From positions 1 through 48,082 of the forward strand of contig CAJTOR010000024.1 of the NCBI GenBank assembly GCA_910577675.1: a stretch of 48,082 nt of DNA. The letters run 5' to 3'. Shown piece by piece: positions 25,755 to 33,976 of this stretch. Source of the stretch: an uncultured Lachnospiraceae bacterium (GTDB lineage: Bacteria > Bacillota > Clostridia > Lachnospirales > Lachnospiraceae). The notes under the pieces were generated by a model, which had not been told where the DNA came from, did not search any database, and saw only the letters and a program-made list of their open reading frames with translations. Position 1 is the first letter of the stretch, and the number at the start of each line of letters is the position of its first letter. Made by a program: the position numbers and the translations under genes.

Positions 25755-26507
25755 ATGGAAAACCTGCGCTTTAAAGAAGCCTGCAACCGCGTTATCCACC
25801 AGAACGTAGAGCGCGCCGGAATCGGCACACTCTCGGAAAAAACAGTCCACGCTGTCCTGAAAAACTATTATGCGCCGGACATTACACACCATGAAAAGAA
25901 ATTTGCCGGTTTTGTTGCGGACGCATATACCGGCAGTGAAATATTTGAAATCCAGACCAGAAATTTCAATACGCTGCGCCGCAAGCTGGACGCGTTTTTG
26001 CCGCTGTGTGATGTAAATATTGTCTATCCGGTCGCGCATACAAAATACCTGCGCTATGTTGACCCGCCCACCGGCGAGGTAACTGCCCCGCGCAAATCGC
26101 CTAAACGCGGCAGTCCCCATGCTATTTTCAAGGAACTCTACCGCATCAAATCATACCTGACCAATAAGCACCTGCATATCCATATTGCGCTGCTCGATGT
26201 GGAAGAATACCGCTTTCTTGACGGCTTTAGCCAAAATAAGCACAAAGGGGCAAGCAAAATCGATTCCCTGCCCCTCAATCTATACGAGGAAATCACAATA
26301 AACAGCATTGATGACTACGCACGCCTTATCCCTGATAATCTTCCGGAACAGTTCACGTCAAAAGATTTTAAAAAAGCCGCGCGTGTAAATCAACCGCTTG
26401 CCAATGTGTCATTAAATATTTTGAATTTCGTCGGTGCAGTAACCCGGGTGGGAAAGCGCGGGAACCTGTTTGTATACGAAAAAAATAAATGTGCAGTTTC
26501 CGCATAA
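25755..26507 (+). CDS. Conserved-looking protein of unknown function
   Basis: A 250-residue soluble protein that I cannot assign. AGAGG precedes the ATG and a good promoter lies 85 bp upstream, so it is a real monocistronic gene. It is basic overall, with a central segment (GEVTAPRKSPKRGSP) rich in Arg, Lys and Pro. An early block SEIFEIQTRNFNTLRRKLDA places acidic residues and a Gln in an E-x-Q arrangement, reminiscent of PD-(D/E)XK-type folds. The C-terminal part could be a winged helix (FTSKDFKKAA, NFVGAVTRVGKRGNLFVYEK). Its last eight codons lie inside the terminator stem. Nuclease or DNA-binding roles are only guesses. Confidence 0.8.
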   Translation: MENLRFKEACNRVIHQNVERAGIGTLSEKTVHAVLKNYYAPDITHHEKKFAGFVADAYTGSEIFEIQTRNFNTLRRKLDAFLPLCDVNIVYPVAHTKYLRYVDPPTGEVTAPRKSPKRGSPHAIFKELYRIKSYLTNKHLHIHIALLDVEEYRFLDGFSQNKHKGASKIDSLPLNLYEEITINSIDDYARLIPDNLPEQFTSKDFKKAARVNQPLANVSLNILNFVGAVTRVGKRGNLFVYEKNKCAVSA

Positions 26508-26537
26508 AATTTTATGCAGAAACCGCACATTTATTTT
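26482..26537. terminator. Bidirectional terminator overlapping a coding end
   Basis: Arms AAAATAAATGTGC and GCACATTTATTTT close a stem of about 28 bp with two mismatches, whose centre GCATAAAATTTTATGC is self-complementary. The left arm is part of the 25755 coding sequence, whose TAA (26505-26507) lies within the stem. It separates that gene from the opposing pfkA. Confidence 0.8.
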
Positions 26538-26612
26538 ATCACAATTTCCTGCCACACTTTTAATCACTTATATCTTTTTCTTTTACTTTGTGCGCCGCCA
26601 TGTATTGTCCGA

Positions 26613-27686
26613 CTACTTATCCCCAAACGAAATGCCAAGCATCCTTGCACTCTCAATAATATCATCTTTCGGGTCCACATATTTAAGTTTCCCCGCGCTC
26701 TCGGAAAGCGGGATTGCAGTCACATCATCATTGCGCATAACCACCAGCTTGCCGTAGTCCTCATTTAAAATCAATTTTGCACCCATAGCCCCAAGGCGGC
26801 TTGAAAGCACGCGGTCAAACGGGCACGGGCTCCCGCCGCGCTGCGTGTGACCCGGCACGGTAACGCGCACTTCCTGCCCCGTCTTTTTGGTAATTTCCGC
26901 AGCAATCTCATATGCCGCCGAAGGATATTTCGAGTTCGCGATTTTCTCCTTGCGCTCCTTCTTTGAAAGCGCCGCTGTTTCCTTTGAGATAGCGCCCTCC
27001 GCCACCGCGATGATGGAGAAGCTCTTGCCCGCCTTCTCACGGTCGCGCAGCGCCTTGCAGATCACTTTGATATCATATGGTATCTCCGGGATCAATATAA
27101 CATCCGCCCCGCCGGCAATGCCCGCATGCAATGTTACCCAGCCCACTTTATGCCCCATCAGTTCAAGAATAAAAACGCGTCCATGGGACTCCGCTGTCGT
27201 GTGGATATTGTCAATTGCTTCCGTCGCAATTTCCACCGCACTCTGGAAACCAAATGTTACATCCGTTCCCCAGATATCATTGTCGATGGTCTTTGGCAGA
27301 CCGATCACATTGAGCCCTTCCTCATACAGCATGTTCGCGCTCTTCTGCGAGCCATTTCCACCGAGCACTACAAGACAGTCAAGGTCGAGCCTCTTGTATG
27401 TTTCTTTCATCGCCTTTACCTTGTCGAAGCCGTCCTCGATTACGCGCATCTGCTTGAATGGCTGGCGCGATGTGCCAAGGATTGTGCCGCCGCGCGTCAG
27501 GATACCGGAAAAATCCTTCTCGGACATCTTTCTGTAATTGCCCTGCATCAGCCCGCGGTAACCCTCAATAAAACCGTAGACTTCCACTTTCTCCCCGCTG
27601 CTGAACAACCCCTTCGCCACGCCGCGCATGGTCGCATTGAGCGCCTGGCAATCCCCGCCGCTTGTCAACATACCGATTTTCTTCAT
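26613..27686 (-). CDS. pfkA: 6-phosphofructokinase (PKTIDND group)
   Basis: A 357-residue glycolytic kinase phosphorylating fructose 6-phosphate. TSGGDCQALNATMRG is the N-terminal phosphate-donor loop, PKTIDND (131-137) holds the catalytic aspartates, and MGHKVGW and PGHTQRGG bind the sugar phosphate. The block GGNGS at 109-113 replaces the GGDGS of classic ATP-dependent enzymes. PKTIDND rather than PGTIDND points to the long-chain group that includes pyrophosphate-dependent and mixed members. The phosphoryl donor, ATP or PPi, cannot be settled here. The ATG at 27686 follows GGAGGATAAA. Confidence 0.93.
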   Translation of the reverse strand: MKKIGMLTSGGDCQALNATMRGVAKGLFSSGEKVEVYGFIEGYRGLMQGNYRKMSEKDFSGILTRGGTILGTSRQPFKQMRVIEDGFDKVKAMKETYKRLDLDCLVVLGGNGSQKSANMLYEEGLNVIGLPKTIDNDIWGTDVTFGFQSAVEIATEAIDNIHTTAESHGRVFILELMGHKVGWVTLHAGIAGGADVILIPEIPYDIKVICKALRDREKAGKSFSIIAVAEGAISKETAALSKKERKEKIANSKYPSAAYEIAAEITKKTGQEVRVTVPGHTQRGGSPCPFDRVLSSRLGAMGAKLILNEDYGKLVVMRNDDVTAIPLSESAGKLKYVDPKDDIIESARMLGISFGDK

Positions 27687-27868
27687 TTTATCCTCCATTC
27701 CGGGACGTTCTATATTTTAAGGGCAAAGCAAACCGTTAAGACTGAGGACTATCTGCTTATCACACAGTCTAACACCTAATTTTCTTTCCCAAACACGGGC
27801 GAGAGTCAATCCTTATAATCCCGCCCGCACAGACCGCCCCCGCAACGCCCCTCACAGGAAACGATCTG

Positions 27869-27894
27869 AAAATAAGCGTATCCGCCTTATTTTT
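27869..27894 (-). terminator. Probable terminator behind ppk1
   Basis: AAAATAAGCG pairs with CGCCTTATTTT around a 4-nt loop. U-rich tracts follow in both directions. It begins at the ppk1 stop codon. Confidence 0.55.
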
Positions 27895-30363
27895 TCACTG
27901 CTCCTTCTTCGCCGCCCTTTGCGGCTGTTCTTTTTTAGCTGTTTTCGCACTTCCCCGCGAAGCCCTCTTCTGCACTTTCACCACTTCCTGTCCACCGCTT
28001 TTTTCTGACGGTTCTAAAGCTTCCGTTATCTTACCTTTATCCGGTGAACCTGCCTCCTTTGGCACCCCGGCTTTTTCCGGTGATTCCACTGCTTCCTGCA
28101 TCTTACCTTTTTTCGATGATTTCACAGAATCTCCCGCCTTCCCTTTTCCGGACGACTTCACCTTTTCATGGGATTCTGACTTTTTATCGCCCTGCTCTGA
28201 AACCGCTGCATTTTTAGAATCTTTCTTCCCCGCTTTTTTGGCCTCTTTCGCTTCCTTTTCTTTCAATGCCTTCCGGGCTTGCTCATATGCCTGCTCATAA
28301 AATATTTCCTGCGAATTTACCACCTTTTTGCGCGCCTTTTTGCGCATGTAAGTGCCATCCGGCTTCATCAGCCTGCCCTTTACATTATCCGAAAGCATCG
28401 TCTTAAACATCTGGGCAATCCTGCTGCTAAGCTGCTCCGATTGCACGCGCACCGCCACTTCAATCCGTCGCACTGTATTGCGCGTCATAAAATCAGCGGA
28501 TGAAATATAGAGCACCCTGCGCTCCCCGGAGCCAAAAATATATATCCTGGCATGTTCCAAAAACCTTCCTACAATGCTGACCACGGTGATATTTTCAGTG
28601 TAGTCCTTAACCCCCGGATTAAGACAGCAGATACCGCGGATAACTAGTTCGACCTTAACACCCGCCTGTGATGCCTCAATCAATTTTTCAATCAGGACTT
28701 TATCCGTCAGCGAATTAAGCTTTGCACCGATATATCCGTGCCCGCCTTTTTTGGCAATTTCAATCTCCCGGTCCATCCACTCAAGAATCCCCGGACGCAA
28801 GCCGTTCGGCGCAACCAAAAGATGCTTTGTCACAGGCTCGCAGACCTGCCCCATGGAGAGGGCATTAAACACCATAAGCGCCTCAAGACCGATATCCGTC
28901 GATGCGGTCATAAGCGAGTAATCCGTGTAGAGTGTCGATGTCTTCTCATTATAATTTCCCGTGCCAATCTGGGTAATATACTGTATCTTTTTCTTTGTTT
29001 TGCGCGTAATCAGACATAATTTTGAATGCACTTTTAAGCCGTCCAGACCGTAAATAATCCGACATCCCGCCTCCTCAAGCCGCCTGGACCAGCCGATATT
29101 ATTTTCCTCGTCAAAGCGCGCACGCAGCTCCACAAGAACCACAACCTCCTTGCCGTTCTCCGCCGCCTTTATCAGCGCGTCAATTACCTTGCTGTATTTT
29201 GCCACCCGGTAAAGCGTCATCTTCATAGAAACAACCTCCGGGTCGGAAGCCGCCTCGTCTAACAGCCGCAAAAATGGCTGGATACTCTCATACGGATAAC
29301 ACAAAAGAATATCCTTTTTCGCAATCTGATCCATCATCGGCACATCGTCCTTAATCATCGCGCTCTTCTGCGGCACGCGCTTTTCATAGAACATCTCCGG
29401 TTTTGTTTTAAGATAGCCCTGTAACTGGAAAACAAAGGAGAGGTCCAGGGGCGATTCAATGTAAAAAATCTGTTCATCCGCAAGATCAAGGTACTCACAC
29501 AATTTCTTTACGATCTCCTCGTCTAAGGCGCGGCTTAATTCCGCGCGCACGGCACACAGCTTTTTGCGGCGCTTTAACAGTTCCACCATCGCCTCGCGGT
29601 AATCCACTCCCTCCTCCGCTGGGAGTTCCTCAAAAACGCTTTCCTCCTCGGTTTCAAGGTCTGCATTGCGCACGACGCGCAACAGGGATTTCGATTTTAT
29701 TTTATAGTGGTCAAAAATCTCAGGTGCAAAATGCAGGATCAGCTCCTCCACAAGCATAAATCGGTTCGGGTTGGTTTTAAGCTGGATTAAGCGGTCAAAC
29801 AGCCCGTTGTTGCACGGCACAATACCAATTTTTTCACTGTTTTTTGCCTCGAGCGCCACAACCGCATAGATTTCCTTGTTCTTTAAAAATGGGAATGGCT
29901 GGCGCTTCCCAACCACCTGCGGCGAGATCAGCGGGCGGATTTCCGTATTGAAATATACCTCGAGATACGCGGCATCCTCCTCGGAAAGCTTTGCGAAATC
30001 AATCAGTTCCACGCCGCCCCTCTCCTGTACCTGCGCCATCAGCTCAAAATATATCCCGTCCTTTTTCCTGCAAAGTTCCCGGCTCTCATCAAGGATTGCC
30101 GCAATCTGCTGCTGCGGGTTCATCCTTGTTTTGTTCTCGCATAAATCCGGTGAATAAAGCATCTGGTCGTGCAGCGACCCGACGCGCACCATAAAAAATT
30201 CATCCAGGTTGCTCTGGAAAATCGACGCGAAAGTCAGCCGTTCCGCAAGGGGCACGGACTCATCCGCCGCCTCCTCAAGAACACGCCCGTTAAATTTAAG
30301 CCAGGACAGTTCCCTGTTTGAATAACATTCCGCTTTTGTACTCCCACTTTTCTTTTCCCCCAT
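27895..30363 (-). CDS. ppk1: Polyphosphate kinase 1 with lysine-rich C-terminal tail
   Basis: An 822-residue PPK1, which polymerises the gamma-phosphate of ATP into inorganic polyphosphate and can run in reverse. The order is N-terminal domain (NRELSWLKFNGRVLEEA), head domain, then two phospholipase-D-like catalytic domains. His446 in KVHSKLCLI is the expected autophosphorylated residue, and HARIYIFGSG provides the second HxK-like site. Standard PPK1 enzymes end near residue 690; here residues about 698-822 are a low-complexity Lys/Glu/Ser/Ala/Pro tail. It contains degenerate 12-residue repeats of the SSKKGKMQEAVE or SPDKGKITEALE type. AAAGGAGAG precedes the ATG. asnA lies upstream, but a terminator separates them. 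Confidence 0.95.
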   Translation of the reverse strand: MGEKKSGSTKAECYSNRELSWLKFNGRVLEEAADESVPLAERLTFASIFQSNLDEFFMVRVGSLHDQMLYSPDLCENKTRMNPQQQIAAILDESRELCRKKDGIYFELMAQVQERGGVELIDFAKLSEEDAAYLEVYFNTEIRPLISPQVVGKRQPFPFLKNKEIYAVVALEAKNSEKIGIVPCNNGLFDRLIQLKTNPNRFMLVEELILHFAPEIFDHYKIKSKSLLRVVRNADLETEEESVFEELPAEEGVDYREAMVELLKRRKKLCAVRAELSRALDEEIVKKLCEYLDLADEQIFYIESPLDLSFVFQLQGYLKTKPEMFYEKRVPQKSAMIKDDVPMMDQIAKKDILLCYPYESIQPFLRLLDEAASDPEVVSMKMTLYRVAKYSKVIDALIKAAENGKEVVVLVELRARFDEENNIGWSRRLEEAGCRIIYGLDGLKVHSKLCLITRKTKKKIQYITQIGTGNYNEKTSTLYTDYSLMTASTDIGLEALMVFNALSMGQVCEPVTKHLLVAPNGLRPGILEWMDREIEIAKKGGHGYIGAKLNSLTDKVLIEKLIEASQAGVKVELVIRGICCLNPGVKDYTENITVVSIVGRFLEHARIYIFGSGERRVLYISSADFMTRNTVRRIEVAVRVQSEQLSSRIAQMFKTMLSDNVKGRLMKPDGTYMRKKARKKVVNSQEIFYEQAYEQARKALKEKEAKEAKKAGKKDSKNAAVSEQGDKKSESHEKVKSSGKGKAGDSVKSSKKGKMQEAVESPEKAGVPKEAGSPDKGKITEALEPSEKSGGQEVVKVQKRASRGSAKTAKKEQPQRAAKKEQ

Positions 30364-30488
30364 TTTCTCCTCTCCTTTCCTGCTCCTGCAATTATTCTTT
30401 TGGAAATTCTTATAACCTGTCCGCCGCCTTTAACCCCCACGGATATACCTGTAACTACCGCCCGGGCTTGCGGGGACATTAATCAGCG

Positions 30489-30521
30489 AAAAACCGCGCA
30501 GGCTATGTAACATATGCGCGG
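30489..30521 (-). terminator. Terminator of asnA
   Basis: CCGCGCA and TGCGCGG form a 7-bp GC-rich stem. On the minus strand TTTTTCGC follows. It begins right behind the asnA stop. Confidence 0.8.
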
Positions 30522-30523
30522 CG

Positions 30524-31531
30524 CTACAGCAATATGATTCCATGTTCCCTGCATGCCTGCCTCATATCCTCCGGCCAGATACTAGCCTGTACTTCACCGA
30601 CATGGGCGCGGTCAAGCAACAGCATACACAGGCGCGACTGTCCGATACCGCCGCCAATGGTATAAGGCAGTTCACCTCCAAGTAACATCTTATGGTACGG
30701 CAGCTTCCTGCGCTCCTCGCACCCCGATTTCTTTAACTGGGAAGCCAGAGAAACCTCATCGACACGGATTCCCATGCTCGATACCTCAAGCGCACATCCA
30801 AGTGTATTATACCAGAACAAAATATCCCCGTTCAATGCCCAGTCATCATAGTCCGGCGCGCGCCCGTCATGGGGTTTCCCATCGGCAAGCACATCGCCAA
30901 TCTTCATAACAAAAACACAGCCGTGCTCCTTCGCAATTGCATTCTCGCGCTCCTTCGGCGTTTTGTCCGGATAGCGCGAAAGAAGTTCATCCGAGCTGAT
31001 AAAATAAATGTCCTCCGGCAGATGGTTTACCGCCTTAGGATACTTATACCAGACTTCATGTTCCATATGTTTAATAACCTTAAAAATCTGGCGGACAACC
31101 GACTGTAAGGTTTCCACCGTGCGCTGCTCCTTTGTGATAACCTTTTCCCAGTCCCATTGATCCACATAGCAGGAATGCAGATTATCCAGTTCCTCGTCGC
31201 GCCTTATCGCATTCATATTCGTGTAAAGACCCTCGCCCGGAAGGAAACCATAGCGCTTTAGTGCCATGCGCTTCCACTTGGCTAACGACTGCACCACTTC
31301 CATCTCCTCGCCGGGCACGTCGCCAAGGTCAAAGGAAACCTTTCGTTCCACCCCGTTTAAATCATCGTTAAGCCCCGAGCTTTTTTCCACAAAAAGCGGG
31401 GCGGAAATGCGCTCAAGATTTAGTTCCTTCCCAAATTCCTTCTGGAATGTATCACGGATGTATTTGATCGCCTCCTGCGTCTGCCGCACGTCAAGTCTTG
31501 GGTCATAGCCCTCCGGTAAAATCAGTCCCAT
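30524..31531 (-). CDS. asnA: Aspartate-ammonia ligase (asparagine synthetase A)
   Basis: A 335-residue enzyme that makes asparagine from aspartate, ammonia and ATP through an aspartyl-adenylate. It is related to class II aminoacyl-tRNA synthetases. Family blocks visible are SAPLFVEKSSGLNDDLNG, QWDWEK, and the motif-3-like GGGIGQSRLCMLLL near the C-terminus. Length equals that of typical AsnA (about 330). GAGGAGGAG precedes the ATG at 31531. I see no T-box or other riboswitch in the 232-bp gap upstream, where the divergent S1-domain gene has its promoter. Confidence 0.96.
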   Translation of the reverse strand: MGLILPEGYDPRLDVRQTQEAIKYIRDTFQKEFGKELNLERISAPLFVEKSSGLNDDLNGVERKVSFDLGDVPGEEMEVVQSLAKWKRMALKRYGFLPGEGLYTNMNAIRRDEELDNLHSCYVDQWDWEKVITKEQRTVETLQSVVRQIFKVIKHMEHEVWYKYPKAVNHLPEDIYFISSDELLSRYPDKTPKERENAIAKEHGCVFVMKIGDVLADGKPHDGRAPDYDDWALNGDILFWYNTLGCALEVSSMGIRVDEVSLASQLKKSGCEERRKLPYHKMLLGGELPYTIGGGIGQSRLCMLLLDRAHVGEVQASIWPEDMRQACREHGIILL

Positions 31532-31657
31532 ATTTTCTCCTCCTCATATCCCTTCAATGATATTATCATTCAGTATACCCTTTTTTTTCCTACATCACAA
31601 GGGCTTTTTAAATTTTTTTAAATTTTGTCCGCCAGTTTCCCCAAGTGAAATTTCTGC

Positions 31658-31686
31658 TTGCAGTATGATACAAAATCGTTTATACT
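31658..31686 (+). promoter_or_regulatory. Promoter of the S1-domain gene
   Basis: TTGCAG at 31658-31663, a 17-bp spacer and TATACT at 31681-31686. Confidence 0.75.
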
Positions 31687-31763
31687 ATGCTCTAAAAGGG
31701 CGGAATCTGCAAAAGTGCAAACTTCTTTTAAGGAAATCCGCCGGAAAGGAAGTATAAGGATTT

Positions 31764-32747
31764 ATGGAAAACGAAGAAGTAAAACAAGATGTCTTAGAGC
31801 AAACCGGTGCACCGCAGGAGGCAGTACCTGCCACGGAACCAGAAGCCATTCCTTCGATGGCAGAATTTGAGTCGCAGATCGACCATTCGTTCCGCAAGCT
31901 CAAGACTGGCGATATCGTGACTGGCACTGTAATCGGCATCTCCGATACCGAAGTAACCGTTGATTTAAACAGTTACGCCGAAGGCATTATCAAGCAGGAG
32001 GAGTTAAGTAACGACCCGCGCTTTTCTATTAAAGCGGACATCAAGATCGGTGAGGAGATCTCCGCGACCGTGCTTAGGGAGGATCGCGACGGCAATATCC
32101 TTCTCTCCCGCAAGCAGGCGGATGATGTACTTGCATGGGATATCCTAAATACCATGATGGAGGAGCGCACCCCGGCGACCGTTAAGGTTGCACAGGTGGT
32201 TAATGCCGGCGTTGTCACTTATCTGAACGGCATCCGCGGCTTTATCCCCGCTTCAAAACTCGACATAAATTATGTGGAAGACCTCTCCACCTTTGTCGGG
32301 AAGGAACTTGAAGTAAGGGTTATCACTGTTGATAAGGACAGGAAAAAACTTGTTCTTTCCGCAAAAGATATTCTCCTTGAGAAAGCCATCACGGAGAAAA
32401 ACAACCGCGTTGCAAGCCTTGCCGCAGGAACCATCCTTTCGGGTAAAGTGGAAAAAATCATGCCTTTCGGCGCATTCGTCGACCTGGGCAACGGTCTTTC
32501 CGGTCTGGTGCATGTTTCCCAGATCAGCGATAAGCGTATCAAATCGCCCAGCGAAGTGCTCAAGGTGGGCGATGAGGTTAAGGTCAGGGTCCGCGATGTA
32601 AGGGATGGCAAGATAAGCCTCAGCATGAAGACTGTAAACGAAAAAGACGAGGCGGTGGAAGCCGATACGGCACCTAGGGAATTTTCTTCCGGCGGGGAAG
32701 CTACCACCGGCCTCGCAGAATTATTAAAAAATATCAAGCTTTCCTAA
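31764..32747 (+). CDS. S1 RNA-binding domain protein (ribosomal S1-like)
   Basis: A 327-residue protein with an acidic N-terminal tail of about 40 residues and three S1/OB-fold repeats (about 45-115, 130-203 and 218-288). The third, with GKVEKIMPFGAFVDLGNG then GLVHVSQIS, is the most canonical. It resembles the shortened S1 homologues of Firmicutes (YpfD-like), which have fewer repeats than the six of proteobacterial S1. A role in mRNA binding at the ribosome or in RNA turnover is likely. The ribosome site is split: AAGGAAG stands 13 bases upstream and AAGGA only 3. Its 3' end overlaps the opposing relQ-like gene by 14 bp. Confidence 0.9.
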   Translation: MENEEVKQDVLEQTGAPQEAVPATEPEAIPSMAEFESQIDHSFRKLKTGDIVTGTVIGISDTEVTVDLNSYAEGIIKQEELSNDPRFSIKADIKIGEEISATVLREDRDGNILLSRKQADDVLAWDILNTMMEERTPATVKVAQVVNAGVVTYLNGIRGFIPASKLDINYVEDLSTFVGKELEVRVITVDKDRKKLVLSAKDILLEKAITEKNNRVASLAAGTILSGKVEKIMPFGAFVDLGNGLSGLVHVSQISDKRIKSPSEVLKVGDEVKVRVRDVRDGKISLSMKTVNEKDEAVEADTAPREFSSGGEATTGLAELLKNIKLS

Positions 32748-33675
32748 AAGCAAACCTGCTTAAAAAACCTGGCGTTCGGTCTTTTTCCTTGATGACTTGT
32801 TCCGTGATTACCTGGAGCATCCCGTCTTCCTCGACAGGACGCCAGTTTCCATCTTCCTCCTGGTCATCCACAGCCTGCACGGGTTCCTGTGATACGGCAG
32901 ATTCCTCCACCGGGTATTTTCCATTTTCTTCCAGTTCCTTTTCCTCCTCCTCGATTGCCTTTTCATCCATCACTGTACCGTAAGCGTCCTTCATCCGCTC
33001 CTTAATCAGGTTCGTTAGATAGCGCGTGCGCCCCTCCTCCTGTTCCGGTGCCTTGTAACTCTGCACTTCCTCATTGATTGCGACCATCTTGCGGTCAAGG
33101 AATGATACCAGGTCAGCACACTCTTTTAATTCGCGCGTAATATGATCCGGTGCATGACCCTCAAATTTATAGTATATTTTATGCTCCAGGCTCGCCCAGA
33201 AGTCCATCGCTATCGTCCTGATCTGTATCTCCACTTTGGTGTCAATCACCTCATTCGAGAGGAAAATCGGCACGGACACAATCATATGGTAGGAAGTATA
33301 GCCGTTGGGCTTGGGATTCACAATATAATCTTTCACTTTCAGTACCGTGATGTCGCTCTGCTTGGCAATCAGGTCGGCAATCCGGTAAATATCGTTTGTA
33401 AACGAGCAGATAATGCGGATTCCGGCGATATCATTTATATATTTCACGATGTTCTCGACCGTAAGCTCCCTGCCGTTATGGCGCATTTTTTTCGCGATGC
33501 TCTGCGCCGATTTAATGCGCGAAGTAATATGTTCAATCGGATTATACTGATGTGCCTGTTTAAATTCATTATTCAATATCTCAAGTTTTGTCCCAATTTC
33601 AAGCAGGGCGGCGTTGTACAATAACAGGGTGCGCCCCCAGAGTTCCTCCTCATTAAATGACATTGGCAATTCCAT
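32734..33675 (-). CDS. relQ: Small alarmone synthetase (RelQ/YjbM-like)
   Basis: A 313-residue single-domain (p)ppGpp synthetase. The core of about 200 residues shows the RelA_SpoT synthetase features: DIAGIRIICSFTNDIYRIAD, the G-loop NPKPNGYTSYH and VEIQIRTIAMDFWASLEHK. No HD hydrolase, TGS or ACT domain is present. Compared with RelQ of Bacillus (about 210 residues) it has an extra C-terminal stretch of about 80 residues rich in Glu. It would transfer pyrophosphate from ATP to GDP or GTP in stress. AAGGTGAT lies before the ATG. It converges on, and overlaps by 14 bp, the S1-domain gene. Confidence 0.9.
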   Translation of the reverse strand: MELPMSFNEEELWGRTLLLYNAALLEIGTKLEILNNEFKQAHQYNPIEHITSRIKSAQSIAKKMRHNGRELTVENIVKYINDIAGIRIICSFTNDIYRIADLIAKQSDITVLKVKDYIVNPKPNGYTSYHMIVSVPIFLSNEVIDTKVEIQIRTIAMDFWASLEHKIYYKFEGHAPDHITRELKECADLVSFLDRKMVAINEEVQSYKAPEQEEGRTRYLTNLIKERMKDAYGTVMDEKAIEEEEKELEENGKYPVEESAVSQEPVQAVDDQEEDGNWRPVEEDGMLQVITEQVIKEKDRTPGFLSRFAFRKA

Positions 33676-33913
33676 CTCTATATCACCTTAACTTTCTTTA
33701 ATCTTTGTCCAGCGCCCGCACAGCTTAGGGGAAAACCAACGGTCTTGCGCAGGGCAAATTTTCACTATCCAAATCCCGCACCAGGATAATTTACACCCGC
33801 AGGATGCAGAATTTTTAACTTACATGTACATCATACCACAGATTTATGAACAAAGCTTGAATTACCAGCTTTTTTCAGTAAACTTTAAGAATTCCTTTCG
33901 AATTTTGTCAGAG

Positions 33914-33942
33914 TTGACGCTATAGGGATTTTATGTTAAGAT
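33914..33942 (+). promoter_or_regulatory. Promoter of the aminotransferase gene
   Basis: TTGACG at 33914-33919, a 17-bp spacer and TAAGAT at 33937-33942 with a TG extension. The rest of the 301-bp gap back to the relQ-like gene shows no other feature that I can support. Confidence 0.8.
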
Positions 33943-33976
33943 TACCGCAATAGCAAAATAAAGAGAGGTAAAAAAT

